The notes under the pieces are model-generated. The model was not told the DNA's origin, did not search any database, and worked only from the letters and a program-made list of their open reading frames with translations. From positions 1 through 64,000 of the forward strand of contig JAKNSD010000071.1 in assembly GCA_023525715.1 (NCBI GenBank): a stretch of 64,000 bases of DNA, given 5' to 3'. This document shows, piece by piece, positions 43,905-54,445 of the stretch. Both the position numbers and the translations under genes were made by a program. Position 1 is the stretch's first letter. Each line of letters begins with the position of its first letter. This stretch comes from Cichorium intybus. Its lineage: Eukaryota; Streptophyta; Magnoliopsida; Asterales; Asteraceae.

Positions 43905-46142
43905 TTACCCTGGACATTCCTCTATGTCCACTCCTTGATTGGTAGTGAAACACTCGGTGAACCGTTTGAGACGGTGTTTGTTTCTCGCTTGTTTTGGTAT
44001 AGGAGGTGGATCTCTATTTTGCAAATCCAGATCATTGTGTTGATGATCATGGCGATCCACAGGCTTGGACTCTTCAGTAAGTCCAATTGTTGTTTCGTTC
44101 ATTGAAACCATTGCCACTAATTTATTGTTAGATATTGTATGTTCATTTGGCAACAATGAATCATTTTCCCTTAGGTCTTCGGGAGGCACATCACTCGGGT
44201 AGCGGGTGGATTGATCGATATTAAAGGTTACAACTTCACCATCGAATTCCATAGATAGGGTATCATTAAAAACATCAATTTTTGTTCTCGATGTTTTTAG
44301 GAATGGTCTCCCTAAGAGTGTAGAACTTGAATTCGGTGAGTCGTCATCTCCCATATCGACGACATAAAAGTCAGCGGGAAAAACCAAGTTATTCACTTGG
44401 ACTAATATGTCTTCCAATACGCCTTTCGGACGTACCGTAGACTTATCGGCCAATTGAATAACGACTCCGGTGCGTTTCAATGTTCCTTTCTTTAAATTTT
44501 TGAAAATTGAAAGTGGTAGAACATTGATAGAGGCACCGAGATCAAGCATGGCTCTCGGTATGTTTGTGTCCCCCAATTTACAAGGGACCGTGAATACGCC
44601 CGGATCCTTGTATTTTGGTGGCAATCTTTTTTGTATGATTGCCGAGACATTCTCGTTGACTTTTATTGTCTCATCCCCTTTGAGTTTCTTTTTAGATGTG
44701 CAAAGTTCCTTAAGGAACTTAGCATATCTTGGAACTTGCTTAATAGCCTCAAGTAAGGGAATGTTTACCTCCACCTTGCGGAATGTGGCCATGATTTCTC
44801 GATCTTCCCTTTCTTTCTTTGATTCCAAGAATCTTGAAGGAAAAGGAGGCGTTGGAGTATGGCTCGGTAGTTCCGCTTGCTTTGTGCCTTCTTTTTCCGC
44901 ATCTTTGGGCACACTTGGGTCTTTGCAAACCTTCCCGCTTCTAAGGGAGATGGCACTCACGTTGTGCCTTGGGTTTGCTTCCGTTTGGGCTGGTAATTTA
45001 GTATCCAGCCTACTTTCCAACTTGCCAACCGTTGTTGCAAGTTGTGCCATTTGTTGCTCCAAGTTTTGGATGCTTGCTCTTATCTTTTGCTGAAAAGATA
45101 TAGTATTTTTAGCCAAGTTAGAGACAATCTCCTCTAAAGACATACCTGAGGGGTTTCGTGGTGTGGCATGTTGTGGTTGTGGGTATCGTGGTTGATATTG
45201 AGATCTCGGTTGCGCATTTCTCCACGATTGATTGTTGTCAAAATTCCTGGAATTTTGTCCCACGTGGTCACCCATAGCATTTATATGCTCGTTTTCATCT
45301 TGCAAGGATGGACACATGTCGGTTGGATGACCATGTTGTAAGCAAATTCCACAAGCTTTTGCTTGTGGTTGGATTCCTCTTTCTTTGGTTAACAAAATGA
45401 CAGCTTTTGTTAGTTCAGATATTTGAGTTTCAATGAGAGGAGTACTTACATGTTTCTCTCCTCGTGGAAGGTCGGGATACCATTCATCTTCCCCGATCGC
45501 GTGCTTCGAGTCTTCGGCCAAAGTTGCAATTAAGGCCCGAATTTGAGACGGAGTCTTGTCTAGTAAGGCTCCACCACTTGAAGCATTGATAATTCGCCTA
45601 TCAAGGTGAGATAGGCCTTCACAAAAATATTGGAGAAGTTGGTGCTCCGACAAACCGTGTTGTGGGCACCGAGAGCAAAGTTTTTTAAACCTCTCCCAAT
45701 ATGTGTGTAAGGACTCTCTTCGTCCTTGATGCAAGGTGAGAATTTCTCTACGTATGCTCGAAGCTTTTGGCTCCGGGAAGTATTTGTCAAGGAATGCTTG
45801 AGCAATGTCGTTCCATGTTGTTATCGTCCCCGGTGGGAGATAGTACAACCATTCTTTGGCGGCATCGTAAAGAGCAAAGGGGAATGCCCTTAGCTTGATT
45901 TGGTCCTCGGTCACATTATGCGGTTTCATACCCGAACATACCACATGAAACTCCTTAAGGAATTTATGGGGATCTTCATTTTCCAAGCCTCTAAAGGTTG
46001 GAAGTAAGTGTATGAGCCCGGACTTTAGCTCAAAATTCTCCACATTGGGATAATTTATACACAAAGGTTGTTGTGTATCTTTTCGGGCACCCCATTGTCT
46101 TAAGGTCTTTTCTTCGTCACCCATTTTTAATGGATTAGTAGA
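43905..46142 (-). CDS. Gag-protease of the inverted unit, lacking its N-terminus
   Basis: The open frame covers family gag from STNPLKMGDEEK onward (first in-family ATG at about 46124) to the stop at 43905. Domains match the sense copy: a retrotransposon gag domain (FLKEFHVVCSGMKPH, LPPGTITTWNDIA), a zinc knuckle CGICLQHGHPTDMC, and a protease with MLDLGASINVLP and LLGRPFLKTSRTKID. It ends KRFTECF...DIEECPG. The first ~60 codons are at 39011-39189, on the far side of the LTR. Small differences from the sense copy (e.g. DKYFPEPKASSIRREI against EKYFPEPKASSIRKEI) show it is a separate copy, not a recent local duplicate. Confidence 0.85.
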   Translation of the reverse strand, partial: STNPLKMGDEEKTLRQWGARKDTQQPLCINYPNVENFELKSGLIHLLPTFRGLENEDPHKFLKEFHVVCSGMKPHNVTEDQIKLRAFPFALYDAAKEWLYYLPPGTITTWNDIAQAFLDKYFPEPKASSIRREILTLHQGRRESLHTYWERFKKLCSRCPQHGLSEHQLLQYFCEGLSHLDRRIINASSGGALLDKTPSQIRALIATLAEDSKHAIGEDEWYPDLPRGEKHVSTPLIETQISELTKAVILLTKERGIQPQAKACGICLQHGHPTDMCPSLQDENEHINAMGDHVGQNSRNFDNNQSWRNAQPRSQYQPRYPQPQHATPRNPSGMSLEEIVSNLAKNTISFQQKIRASIQNLEQQMAQLATTVGKLESRLDTKLPAQTEANPRHNVSAISLRSGKVCKDPSVPKDAEKEGTKQAELPSHTPTPPFPSRFLESKKEREDREIMATFRKVEVNIPLLEAIKQVPRYAKFLKELCTSKKKLKGDETIKVNENVSAIIQKRLPPKYKDPGVFTVPCKLGDTNIPRAMLDLGASINVLPLSIFKNLKKGTLKRTGVVIQLADKSTVRPKGVLEDILVQVNNLVFPADFYVVDMGDDDSPNSSSTLLGRPFLKTSRTKIDVFNDTLSMEFDGEVVTFNIDQSTRYPSDVPPEDLRENDSLLPNEHTISNNKLVAMVSMNETTIGLTEESKPVDRHDHQHNDLDLQNRDPPPIPKQARNKHRLKRFTECFTTNQGVDIEECPG

Positions 46143-47553
46143 TGCTAGCATTTTTCACTTCTATATTATTTTCTTCTTTTTATCGAAAATCTTGAAAAAC
46201 AAAAACAAAAATTTTTGTGTGTTTAAAACTTTTGTTATTTATCGCATTTCTTTTCTTACCCTCGTGAAAAATAATGATTGTTAAATTATGTTGCATCTTT
46301 ATTTTCAATGTTATGGTTGCCTATCTACCTTGTGGTTGAAAATTTTTTCACTTTGCAAAATTTTAGATTGTGTTAAAAAACTTTTGTTTGTCAAATGTAC
46401 TTAGCATACACACGTATGAACAGTTTATAAGACATCTATTTTAACTGAATCTATTTTTAGCAAGAACAGCAATACAAGATGCAGATATCCCGTGAGAATC
46501 TCAATGTGTGCAATCGACTTGGTTAATGTTACAGGTTTTGCCTTCGTAATCACACTTTGACCAGCACCTTTGTTTCTAACATGTCAATTTTCCAAATCTT
46601 CCGAAATTTCATATCATTTTGTCTTGACCGGATTGGTCCTTTTTAAACAAAAATTTTGAAATTATTATTCATTCAATAATTCTAATTTCAAAAGCAAAAT
46701 CTTTACATTTGTATGTCGAGTCAAATAAATGGTGAAATTCCAGAAATATTTTGTTTGGTTCTAAAAAAAATTGGTATAAAAAAAAAATAAATAAAAATAA
46801 TAAAAAAAATAATAAAAAAAAAATAAAACCAAGAACCAAACATGTTTGTTGATTAAAAATAAAATAAAATAAGCACAAATGCTTATGTCTAAATTCCTTT
46901 CAATAAAAGATAGTTTGTATCTTTCAAAAAAATTTCCAAACTATTTACTCATTTCAAAGAAAATCCAAAAAAATAGAATGTTTATTCTCTTTTGTATTTG
47001 TATTACATTTATCGAGTTGTAATTTCTTGTATTTATAATTTTGGAAGATCATTTATTTGAATTGACAAGTTTTAATAAAGGTGGTCAATGTGATAATTGA
47101 GGCAAAGTCATATTAACATGAGTCCAAGTTCGACATCCGAGTGTAAACACCACCCTAATTCCATATGAGTGGCGGAATACATTTGTGAGTCGCAATCAGC
47201 GAATTGTGCGCAGATATGAGAAGAGCGAAAAATTGTGAGCACTGACCTTGTATTGTGTTGCTCTTGCTAAACACGGTGGAAGTCACGGTAGTGGTGTTAT
47301 AATCAATATATGACGTGACTATGCTATTGTTTAACGAATATTTGTTTCTTAGTACAATCTATTATTTCACAAATGTGAAATTTTAGGCAAATACAGGGAC
47401 GATATGTTAACCATATCATTGCTAGTGATAATGTTGGCGCAATTTGACATAAAAAGGTTTCACACTTTCTTTTTGTTTTCCTTCTTTCACCCATTAGTCT
47501 AAGTTTTTCTTGTTTTCTTTGAGGACAAAGAAGAGTTTAAGCTTGTGGATGTT
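46139..47553 (+). other. Partial 3' untranslated region preceding the first sense LTR
   Basis: Begins at the inversion junction with GATGCTAGCATTTTTCAC, homologous to 53030 onward, and runs into the LTR. It has A-rich runs near 46770-46830. The 4-bp overlap TAGA (46139-46142) is shared by both sides of the junction. Confidence 0.8.
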
Positions 47554-49267
47554 TGATAGGTGTATAATTATACACCTTTTTATATGTTTATTTACCGCTT
47601 TCAGCATCGTTTATTGCCTTTAAAGCATGCTATACGCATGTTTTCGGTCTAATGTGTTCATTTTGGAGCAAAAGCCATTTGTTTGCATAAAATGGTATGT
47701 TTTGCAGGCATTAAAAAATATGGACCACCTTACAAAGTCAAAAGGAAGCCTCACGCCAAGTTTCAAGGAAATCGGACAAGAGACGGAGAAAATAGCCTCG
47801 AAAACCCCCTGCCTCACTGACACGACTCGTGTTCATTTATACACTAAAAACACACGAGCCGTGTTCCACCTGGAATGACAAAATGGCAATGTACTTTCAA
47901 TACACACGAGTCGTGTCTTTTGTAAGGCTACGAACACACGAGTCGTGTCTGCACTGTAAGCCATGTGCAGCAGGAATCTTCCAGCAAATCAACTTTTGAA
48001 GCATGGGATTTTCATCATTTGATTAGTCCGATCTGAGATCTCTCCAGGGCCATTTGAGGACTATAAATAGAGCATTTGAGAGGAGTTATCAACACACTTC
48101 AACATACTTGAACATCACTTCATACACTTAGATATTTTCTTATTCTTAGTTAGTTTTAATGTCTTTATTTGCAATTATGCAGATTTTAGCTAACATGAGT
48201 GGCTAAATCTCATAACATTCGGCTTTTAGTCATGTATCTTTCTAGTCATTAATATTTGTGCTTGGAATGAAGTTTTGAAGTTATTAAAACTGTTTTGGTC
48301 TAGTTTTGTCATTAAAATTTTATTACAAATTTGGTCCCTACTTTGGAATTTAGTCGATCACTCTATTCCGATAGTTGACCAATTATAGTTATATGTCTTT
48401 TCAATTGTTTTGAAGATCATTGTTGGTAACATCTTAGAAATAACTTCACTTGTTAAAAGCTTGACACGAGAGATCAATCAAGTTCTTAAGAAGTAAAGAA
48501 CCGACAAAAGAACATAAAGCATCACCCTTGGTCAATTTTAGCATTAATCACTAGTTGACCATTGTGTTGTGCATACCTTTTATAGAATTTTAGTGTTATT
48601 CCTTGTTCTATATTAGTGATGCATGTTTCTTTTGTCCCGGTTAATTTCTATGTCTTAAATTACATGCTTATTCTTAGTTCCTTCATCTAAAGGGACGGAA
48701 TATTGAATTTGGTTTATTACACTCGTATAAAAGTAGTATCTTGTCTCGGTTGAGATACATCTATCTCTTCAAGATGACCATTGAGATATTCACTTATATA
48801 TGAGAAAACAATACTTCTTTCACAAATAGAGACCATTGAAGTATTGAGCATATTAATTTGGATTTCTTCTAAGTTGATGTGTTATTGTCATTTTCCATTG
48901 ACAAGAACCATTACTTAACTCTTAATTTCATTTAAGTACGAATATGCGACAAGATTGATTAGACTAGAAGCCGAATGTCCGTTTAATTGTATTATTCACA
49001 TTCTTATTAATTTTCTGTTATTCAAGCGACTTGACAAATCCCCCCTTGAACTTTATATTTCTTTGTCCCAATCTCTAGGAGTGTGAAAACTTGGCAAGAG
49101 ATTAACTCACCTCAATTCCCTTGGGTTCGACTCGTACCACTACTATACTATTCTTAATTGAAGAGTATTTAGAGGTCTTTTGACATTTCACAATTTCTGT
49201 CCCATCATTATAAACTGCATCCATATTATATTACTCTTTTATTTGTTTGGTAATTCGACGACCAACA
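47554..49267 (+). repeat. First sense LTR of the Athila-like family
   Basis: 1714 bp (start possibly 47550, TGTTTGATAGG, giving TGTT...AACA ends). The edge palindrome GGTGTATAATTATACACC is at 47559-47576. It is followed directly by the primer site, so it serves as 5' LTR of the sense unit. Confidence 0.9.
47820..48070 (+). promoter_or_regulatory. LTR promoter with four ACACG-RGT-CGTGT-type motifs
   Basis: Motifs at 47820-47832 (ACACGACTCGTGT), 47852-47864 (centre AGC), 47904-47916 and 47936-47948 (ACACGAGTCGTGT). The TATA box CTATAAATAG follows at 48061-48070, about 110 bp downstream of the last motif. Confidence 0.75.
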
Positions 49268-49289
49268 AATTGGCGCCGTTGCCGGGGAA
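49268..49289 (+). other. Primer-binding site of the sense Athila-like unit
   Basis: AATTGGCGCCGTTGCCGGGG follows the LTR directly; Asp-type site shared with Athila/Tat elements. Confidence 0.9.
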
Positions 49290-49310
49290 TTGGCTTATGA
49301 TTAACTCTTT

Positions 49311-51731
49311 ATGCCCAGATCTGATCGAACAGGTACACCTCTTGAGATCAACAAAGAAATCGAAAAAACTGCAAAAATATTAAGAAAACAAACCAAACTT
49401 CGAAAGAAGCTTGATTACCAAAAAACTCACACTACATCAACACTCTCTCCTACACCACCTTCTACTTCTACTTCTACTCCTATTTCTGATTTTTCTACTA
49501 ATCCATTAAAAATGGGTGACGAAGAAAAGACCTTAAGACAATGGGGTGCCCGAAAAGATACACAACAACCTTTGTGTATAAATTATCCCAATGTGGAGAA
49601 TTTTGAGCTAAAGTCCGGGCTCATACACTTACTTCCAACCTTTAGAGGCTTGGAAAATGAAGATCCCCATAAATTCCTTAAGGAGTTTCATGTGGTATGT
49701 TCGGGTATGAAACCGCATAATGTGACCGAGGACCAAATCAAGCTAAGGGCATTCCCCTTTGCTCTTTACGATGCCGCCAAAGAATGGTTGTACTATCTCC
49801 CACCGGGGACGATAACAACATGGAACGACATTGCTCAAGCATTCCTTGAAAAATACTTCCCGGAGCCAAAAGCTTCGAGCATCCGTAAAGAAATTCTCAC
49901 CTTGCATCAAGGACGAAGAGAGTCCTTACACACCTATTGGGAGAGGTTTAAAAAACTTTGCTCTCGGTGCCCACAACACGGTTTGTCGGAGCACCAACTT
50001 CTCCAATACTTTTGTGAAGGCCTATCTCATCTTGATAGGCGAATTATCAATGCTTCAAGTGGTGGAGCCTTACTAGACAAGACTCCGTCCCAAATCCGGG
50101 CCTTAATTGCAACTTTGGCCGAAGACTCAAAGCATTCAATCGGGGAAGACGAATGGTATCCCGACCCTCCACGAGGAGAAAAGCACGTAAGTACTCCTCT
50201 TATTGAAACTCAACTTTCCGAACTAACAAAAGCTGTCGTTTTGTTAACCAAAGAGAGAGGAATCCAACCACAAGCAAAAGCTTGTGGAATTTGCTTACAA
50301 CATGGTCATCCAACCGACATGTGTCCATCCTTGCAAGATGAAAACGAGCATGTAAACGCTATGGGTGACCACGTGGGACAAAATTCCATGAATTTTGACA
50401 ACAATCAATCGTGGAGAAATGCGCAACCGAGATCTCAATATCAACCACGATACCCACAACCACAACATACCGCCTCACGAAACCCCTCAGGTATGTCTTT
50501 GGAGGAAATTGTCTCTAACTTGGCTAAAAATACAATATCTTTTCAGCAAGAGACAAGAGCAAGCATCCAAAACTTGGAGCAACAAATGGCACAACTTGCA
50601 ACAACGGTTGGCAAGTTGGAAAGTAGGCTGGATACTAAATTGCCAGCCCAAACAGAAGCAAACCCAAGGCACAACGTGAGTGCCATCTCCCTTAGAAGCG
50701 GGAAGGTTTGCAAAGACCCAAGTGTGCCCAAGGACACGGAAAAAGAAGGCACAAAGCAAGCGGAACTACCGAGCCATACTCCAACGCCTCCTTTTCCTTC
50801 AAGATTCTTGGAATCAAAGAAAGAAAGGGAAGATCGAGAAATCATGGCCACATTCCGCAAGGTGGAGGTAAATATTCCCTTACTTGAGGCTATTAAACAA
50901 GTTCCAAGATATGCTAAGTTCCTTAAGGAACTTTGCACATCTAAAAAGAAACTCAAAGGGGATGAGACAATAAAAGTCAACGAGAATGTCTCGGCAATCA
51001 TACAAAAAAGATTGCCACCAAAATACAAGGATCCGGGCGTATTCACGGTCCCTTGTAAATTGGGGGACACATACATACCGAGAGCCATGCTTGATCTCGG
51101 TGCCTCTATCAATGTTCTACCGCTTTCAATTTTCAAAAACTTAAAAAAAGGAACATTGAAACGTACCGGCGTCGTTATTCAATTGGCCGATAAGTCTACG
51201 GTACGTCCCAAAGGCGTATTGGAAGACATATTAGTCCAAGTGAATAACTTGGTTTTTCCCGCTGACTTTTATGTCGTCGATATGGGAGATGACGACTCAC
51301 CGAATTCAAGTTCTACACTCTTAGGGAGACCATTCCTAAAAACATCGAGAACAAAAATTGATGTTTTTAATGGTACCCTATCTATGGAATTCGATGGTGA
51401 AGTTGTAACCTTTAATATCGATCAATCCACCCGCTACCCGAGTGATGTGCCTCCCGAAGACCTAAGGGAAAATGATTCATTGTTGCCAAATGAACATACA
51501 ATATCTAACAATAATTTAGTGGCAATGGTTTCAATGAACGAAACAACAATTGGATTTATTGAAGAGTCCAAGCCTGTGGATCGCCATGATCATCAACACA
51601 ATGATCTGGATTTGCAAAATAGAGATCCACCTCCTATACCAAAACAAGCGAGAAACAAACACCGTCTCAAACGGTTCACCGAGTGTTTCATTACCAATCA
51701 AGGAGTGGACATAGAGGAATGTCCAGGGTAA
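49311..51731 (+). CDS. Gag-protease polyprotein of the non-autonomous Athila-like unit (806 aa)
   Basis: The ATG at 49311 follows the primer site by ~20 nt. A basic, Ser/Thr/Pro-rich N-terminus (residues 1-65) precedes the gag domain (about 100-245, with LPPGTITTWNDIAQAF). The zinc knuckle CGICLQHGHPTDMC (CX2CX4HX4C) is near 325. A coiled segment around 400-430 (NLEQQMAQLATTVGKLESRL) may be a coiled coil. The protease is near 594 (AMLDLGASINVLP), with LLGRPFLKTSRT near 680. The protein ends DIEECPG, and the phrase TCTCGGGAGGCAACCCGA, normally found after integrase, comes ~80 nt later. All of RT, RNase H and integrase is therefore absent. Movement would need enzymes from a related full-length element. 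Confidence 0.9.
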   Translation: MPRSDRTGTPLEINKEIEKTAKILRKQTKLRKKLDYQKTHTTSTLSPTPPSTSTSTPISDFSTNPLKMGDEEKTLRQWGARKDTQQPLCINYPNVENFELKSGLIHLLPTFRGLENEDPHKFLKEFHVVCSGMKPHNVTEDQIKLRAFPFALYDAAKEWLYYLPPGTITTWNDIAQAFLEKYFPEPKASSIRKEILTLHQGRRESLHTYWERFKKLCSRCPQHGLSEHQLLQYFCEGLSHLDRRIINASSGGALLDKTPSQIRALIATLAEDSKHSIGEDEWYPDPPRGEKHVSTPLIETQLSELTKAVVLLTKERGIQPQAKACGICLQHGHPTDMCPSLQDENEHVNAMGDHVGQNSMNFDNNQSWRNAQPRSQYQPRYPQPQHTASRNPSGMSLEEIVSNLAKNTISFQQETRASIQNLEQQMAQLATTVGKLESRLDTKLPAQTEANPRHNVSAISLRSGKVCKDPSVPKDTEKEGTKQAELPSHTPTPPFPSRFLESKKEREDREIMATFRKVEVNIPLLEAIKQVPRYAKFLKELCTSKKKLKGDETIKVNENVSAIIQKRLPPKYKDPGVFTVPCKLGDTYIPRAMLDLGASINVLPLSIFKNLKKGTLKRTGVVIQLADKSTVRPKGVLEDILVQVNNLVFPADFYVVDMGDDDSPNSSSTLLGRPFLKTSRTKIDVFNGTLSMEFDGEVVTFNIDQSTRYPSDVPPEDLRENDSLLPNEHTISNNNLVAMVSMNETTIGFIEESKPVDRHDHQHNDLDLQNRDPPPIPKQARNKHRLKRFTECFITNQGVDIEECPG

Positions 51732-52840
51732 AACTTTCCTAAGCCCCCGTGTATGAGTCCAAAAGCTCAAACACGGGCCCGTGTCGAGCCAATGACGTTA
51801 AACAAGTGCGCTTCTCGGGAGGCAACCCGATTTTCATTTTACGGTATTTGTGTGCTTCGTTTTCGCGTGTTTTAACATGTTTTTATTTGATTTTTTTTAC
51901 TTTCTGGTGTTTTTAATGTATAATAAAGTGTACGGAAGTGTCGGAAAAATTTTTGAGTCACCGAGCGAAAAAATAAAAAATCGAAAATTTTTTTCTTAAC
52001 AGGGGATATACACGAGTCGTGTTTCCCCCCTGTGCAAATTCGCTCGAGTCGTGCTCGGTAAAAAATCAAGAACAGTTCAAGTCATTACACACGAGTCGTG
52101 TGTTTTTCTTCACTCAAAACGCACGAGTCGTGCGTGTCGCTGGACAGCATAAGATCAGTTTCCTGCACTTGTTCATACGCACGAACAGCACACTCCCTTC
52201 TTGCTCTCTGGTTTCTCTCGGTCGAACCACACAAAACCATCCAAAATCTTCATTTTTCAACCGTTTTAAGCTCTAAAGGTATGTATATTTTGCTATAATT
52301 CATCTTTCTAACACTTATATTGCATCAAATCAAAGATTCAACCATAAAATCATCAAAAATCAAGAAATCTTCAAAAACCTAGTTTTTGAGAAATCTCAAA
52401 ATTGATGATTTTTGTTTGAAATATGTGATCTTTTATGTTAGATTAGTGTTCCTATGATGTTTTATTGCTTGATTACCTTGAAATTAACATGATTAGGGCA
52501 ACAAATCACCCAAATTGGGGAAGAACACCAAGAACCCTAATTTTTCTTGAAATTTTGAATTAGATGAAATTGTTCTAATCCATTGCACATACAAGCTTGT
52601 GGATGTGCAATGTGGTGTGAATTGAGCTTTGAAACATCCATTTCATCCAAAATTCAAGATGGTGAATTTTGTCCCAATCATGATAAATTCAACCTTTTTA
52701 GCTTAATTTTGACTTAATGAATCATATGATGCTCTCTAAATCACAGGAATACAAAGCTAAAACATTGTCAAATGTATAAATTCCTTGATGATTCATAACT
52801 TGGGTGTTGTTTTTGCTAATTTTTGGTTGTGCAGATTGAA
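51732..52840 (+). promoter_or_regulatory. Post-gag region with internal motif array and predicted 5' UTR intron
   Basis: CG-rich motifs at 52010-52022 (ACACGAGTCGTGT), 52042-52054 (GCTCG-AGT-CGTGC), 52089-52101, and 52120-52134 (CGCACG-AGT-CGTGCG, perfect arms). A donor AAAG-GTATGT lies at about 52276-52283 and an acceptor TGTGCAG at 52828-52834, just before the 3' ORF ATG at 52841. Same plan as the Athila element at 14320-15034. A promoter function is inferred. Confidence 0.5.
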
Positions 52841-53176
52841 ATGGCCTTGGAAACTTACAGGAAAAGATCCAGAGATGGTGCTTCAAGTTCGCGACAAAGG
52901 AGCGACTCTCCCCCCGTATTAATGGTGTCCGATTCTCGGACACCCCCCGCCACCTCCAGGACCACAGTAGACTTCCCGCAAGCTTCGAGGACGACGCTTA
53001 TTTTTAAGCTTGTGGAGGTATTTACGATGTTAGATGCTAGCATTTTTCACTTCTATATTATTTTCTTCTTTTTATCGAAAATCTTGAAAAACAAAAACAA
53101 AAATTTTTGTGTGTTTAAAACTTTTGTTATTTATCGCATTTCTTTTCTTACCCTCGTGAAAAATAATGATTGTTAA
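52841..53176 (+). pseudogene. Internally deleted ATHILA 3' ORF
   Basis: Starts MALETYRKRSRDGASSSRQR like the inverted copy. About 350 bp present in that copy are missing between two occurrences of TCTCGGAC, leaving one (about 52933-52940). The deletion shifts the frame, so the tail (SRTPPATSRTTVDF...) is unrelated. Confidence 0.8.
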
Positions 53177-54445
53177 ATTATGTTGCATCTTTATTTTCAA
53201 TGTTATGGTTGCCTATCTACCTTGTGGTTGAAAATTTTTTCACTTTGCAAAATTTTAGATTGTGTTAAAAAACTTTTGTTTGTCAAATGTACTTAGCATA
53301 CACACGTATGAACAGTTTATAAGACATCTATTTTAACTGAATCTATTTTTAGCAAGAACAGCAATACAAGATGCAGATATCCCGTGAGAATCTCAATGTG
53401 TGCAATCGACTTGGTTAATGTTACAGGTTTTGCCTTCGTAATCACACTTTGACCAGCACCTTTGTTTCTAACATGTCAATTTTCCAAATCTTCCGAAATT
53501 TCATATCATTTTGTCTTGACCGGATTGGTCCTTTTTAAACAAAAATTTTGAAATTATTATTCATTCAATAATTCTAATTTCAAAAGCAAAATCTTTACAT
53601 TTGTATGTCGAGTCAAATAAATGGTGAAATTCCAGAAATATTTTGTTTGGTTCTAAAAAATTGGTATAAAAAAAAATAATAAAATAAAAAATAAAAAATA
53701 AAAATAAAACCAAGAACCAAACATGTTTGTTGATTAAATTTTCAAAAAATAAAATAAATAAGCACAAATGCTTATGTCTCAATTCCTTTCAATAAAAGAT
53801 AGTTTGTATCTTTCAAAAAAATTTCCAAACTATTTACTCATTTCAAAGAAAATCAAAAAAAAAATAGAATGTTTATTCTCTTTTGTATTTGTATTACATT
53901 TATCGAGTTGTAATTTATTGTATTTATAATTTTGGAAGATCATTTATTTGAATTGACAAGTTTCAATAAAGGTGGTCAATATGATAATTGAGGCAAAGTC
54001 ATATTAACATGAGTCCAAGTTCGACATCCGAGTGTAAACACCACCCTAATTCCATATGAGTGGCGGAATACATTTGTGAGTCGCAATCAGCGAATTGTGC
54101 GCAGATATGAGAAGAGCGAAAAATTGTGAGCACTGACCTTGTATTGTGTTGCTCTTGCTAAACACGGTGAAAGTCACGGTAGTGGTGTTATAATCAATAT
54201 ATGACGTGGCTATGCTATTGTTTAACGAATATTTGTTTCTTAGTACAATCTACTATTTCACAAATGTGAAATTTTAGGCAAATACAGGGACGATATGTTA
54301 ACCATATCATTGCTAGTGATAATGTTGGCGCAATTTGACATAAAAAGGTTTCACATTTTTTTTTTTGTTTTCCTTCTTTCACCCATTAGTCTAAGTTTTT
54401 ATTGTTTTCTTTGAGGACAAAGAAGAGTTTAAGCTTGTGGATGTT
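53177..54445 (+). other. 3' untranslated region of the sense unit
   Basis: Homologous to 46139-47553. It ends GAGGACAAAGAAGAGTTTAA then GCTTGTGGATG before the LTR. A-rich runs at about 53667-53708. Confidence 0.8.

Noticed and set aside
38996..49500. DIRS-like or foldback transposon, because of the long inverted repeat
   Set aside because: Arms are LTR, 3' UTR and gag of an ordinary LTR family, and no tyrosine recombinase is present. Permutation and inversion of one unit explain it.
50543..51136. 197-codon minus-strand frame and its counterpart at 44470-45093
   Set aside because: Shadow of the gag-protease frame; occurs in both copies only because the gene does.
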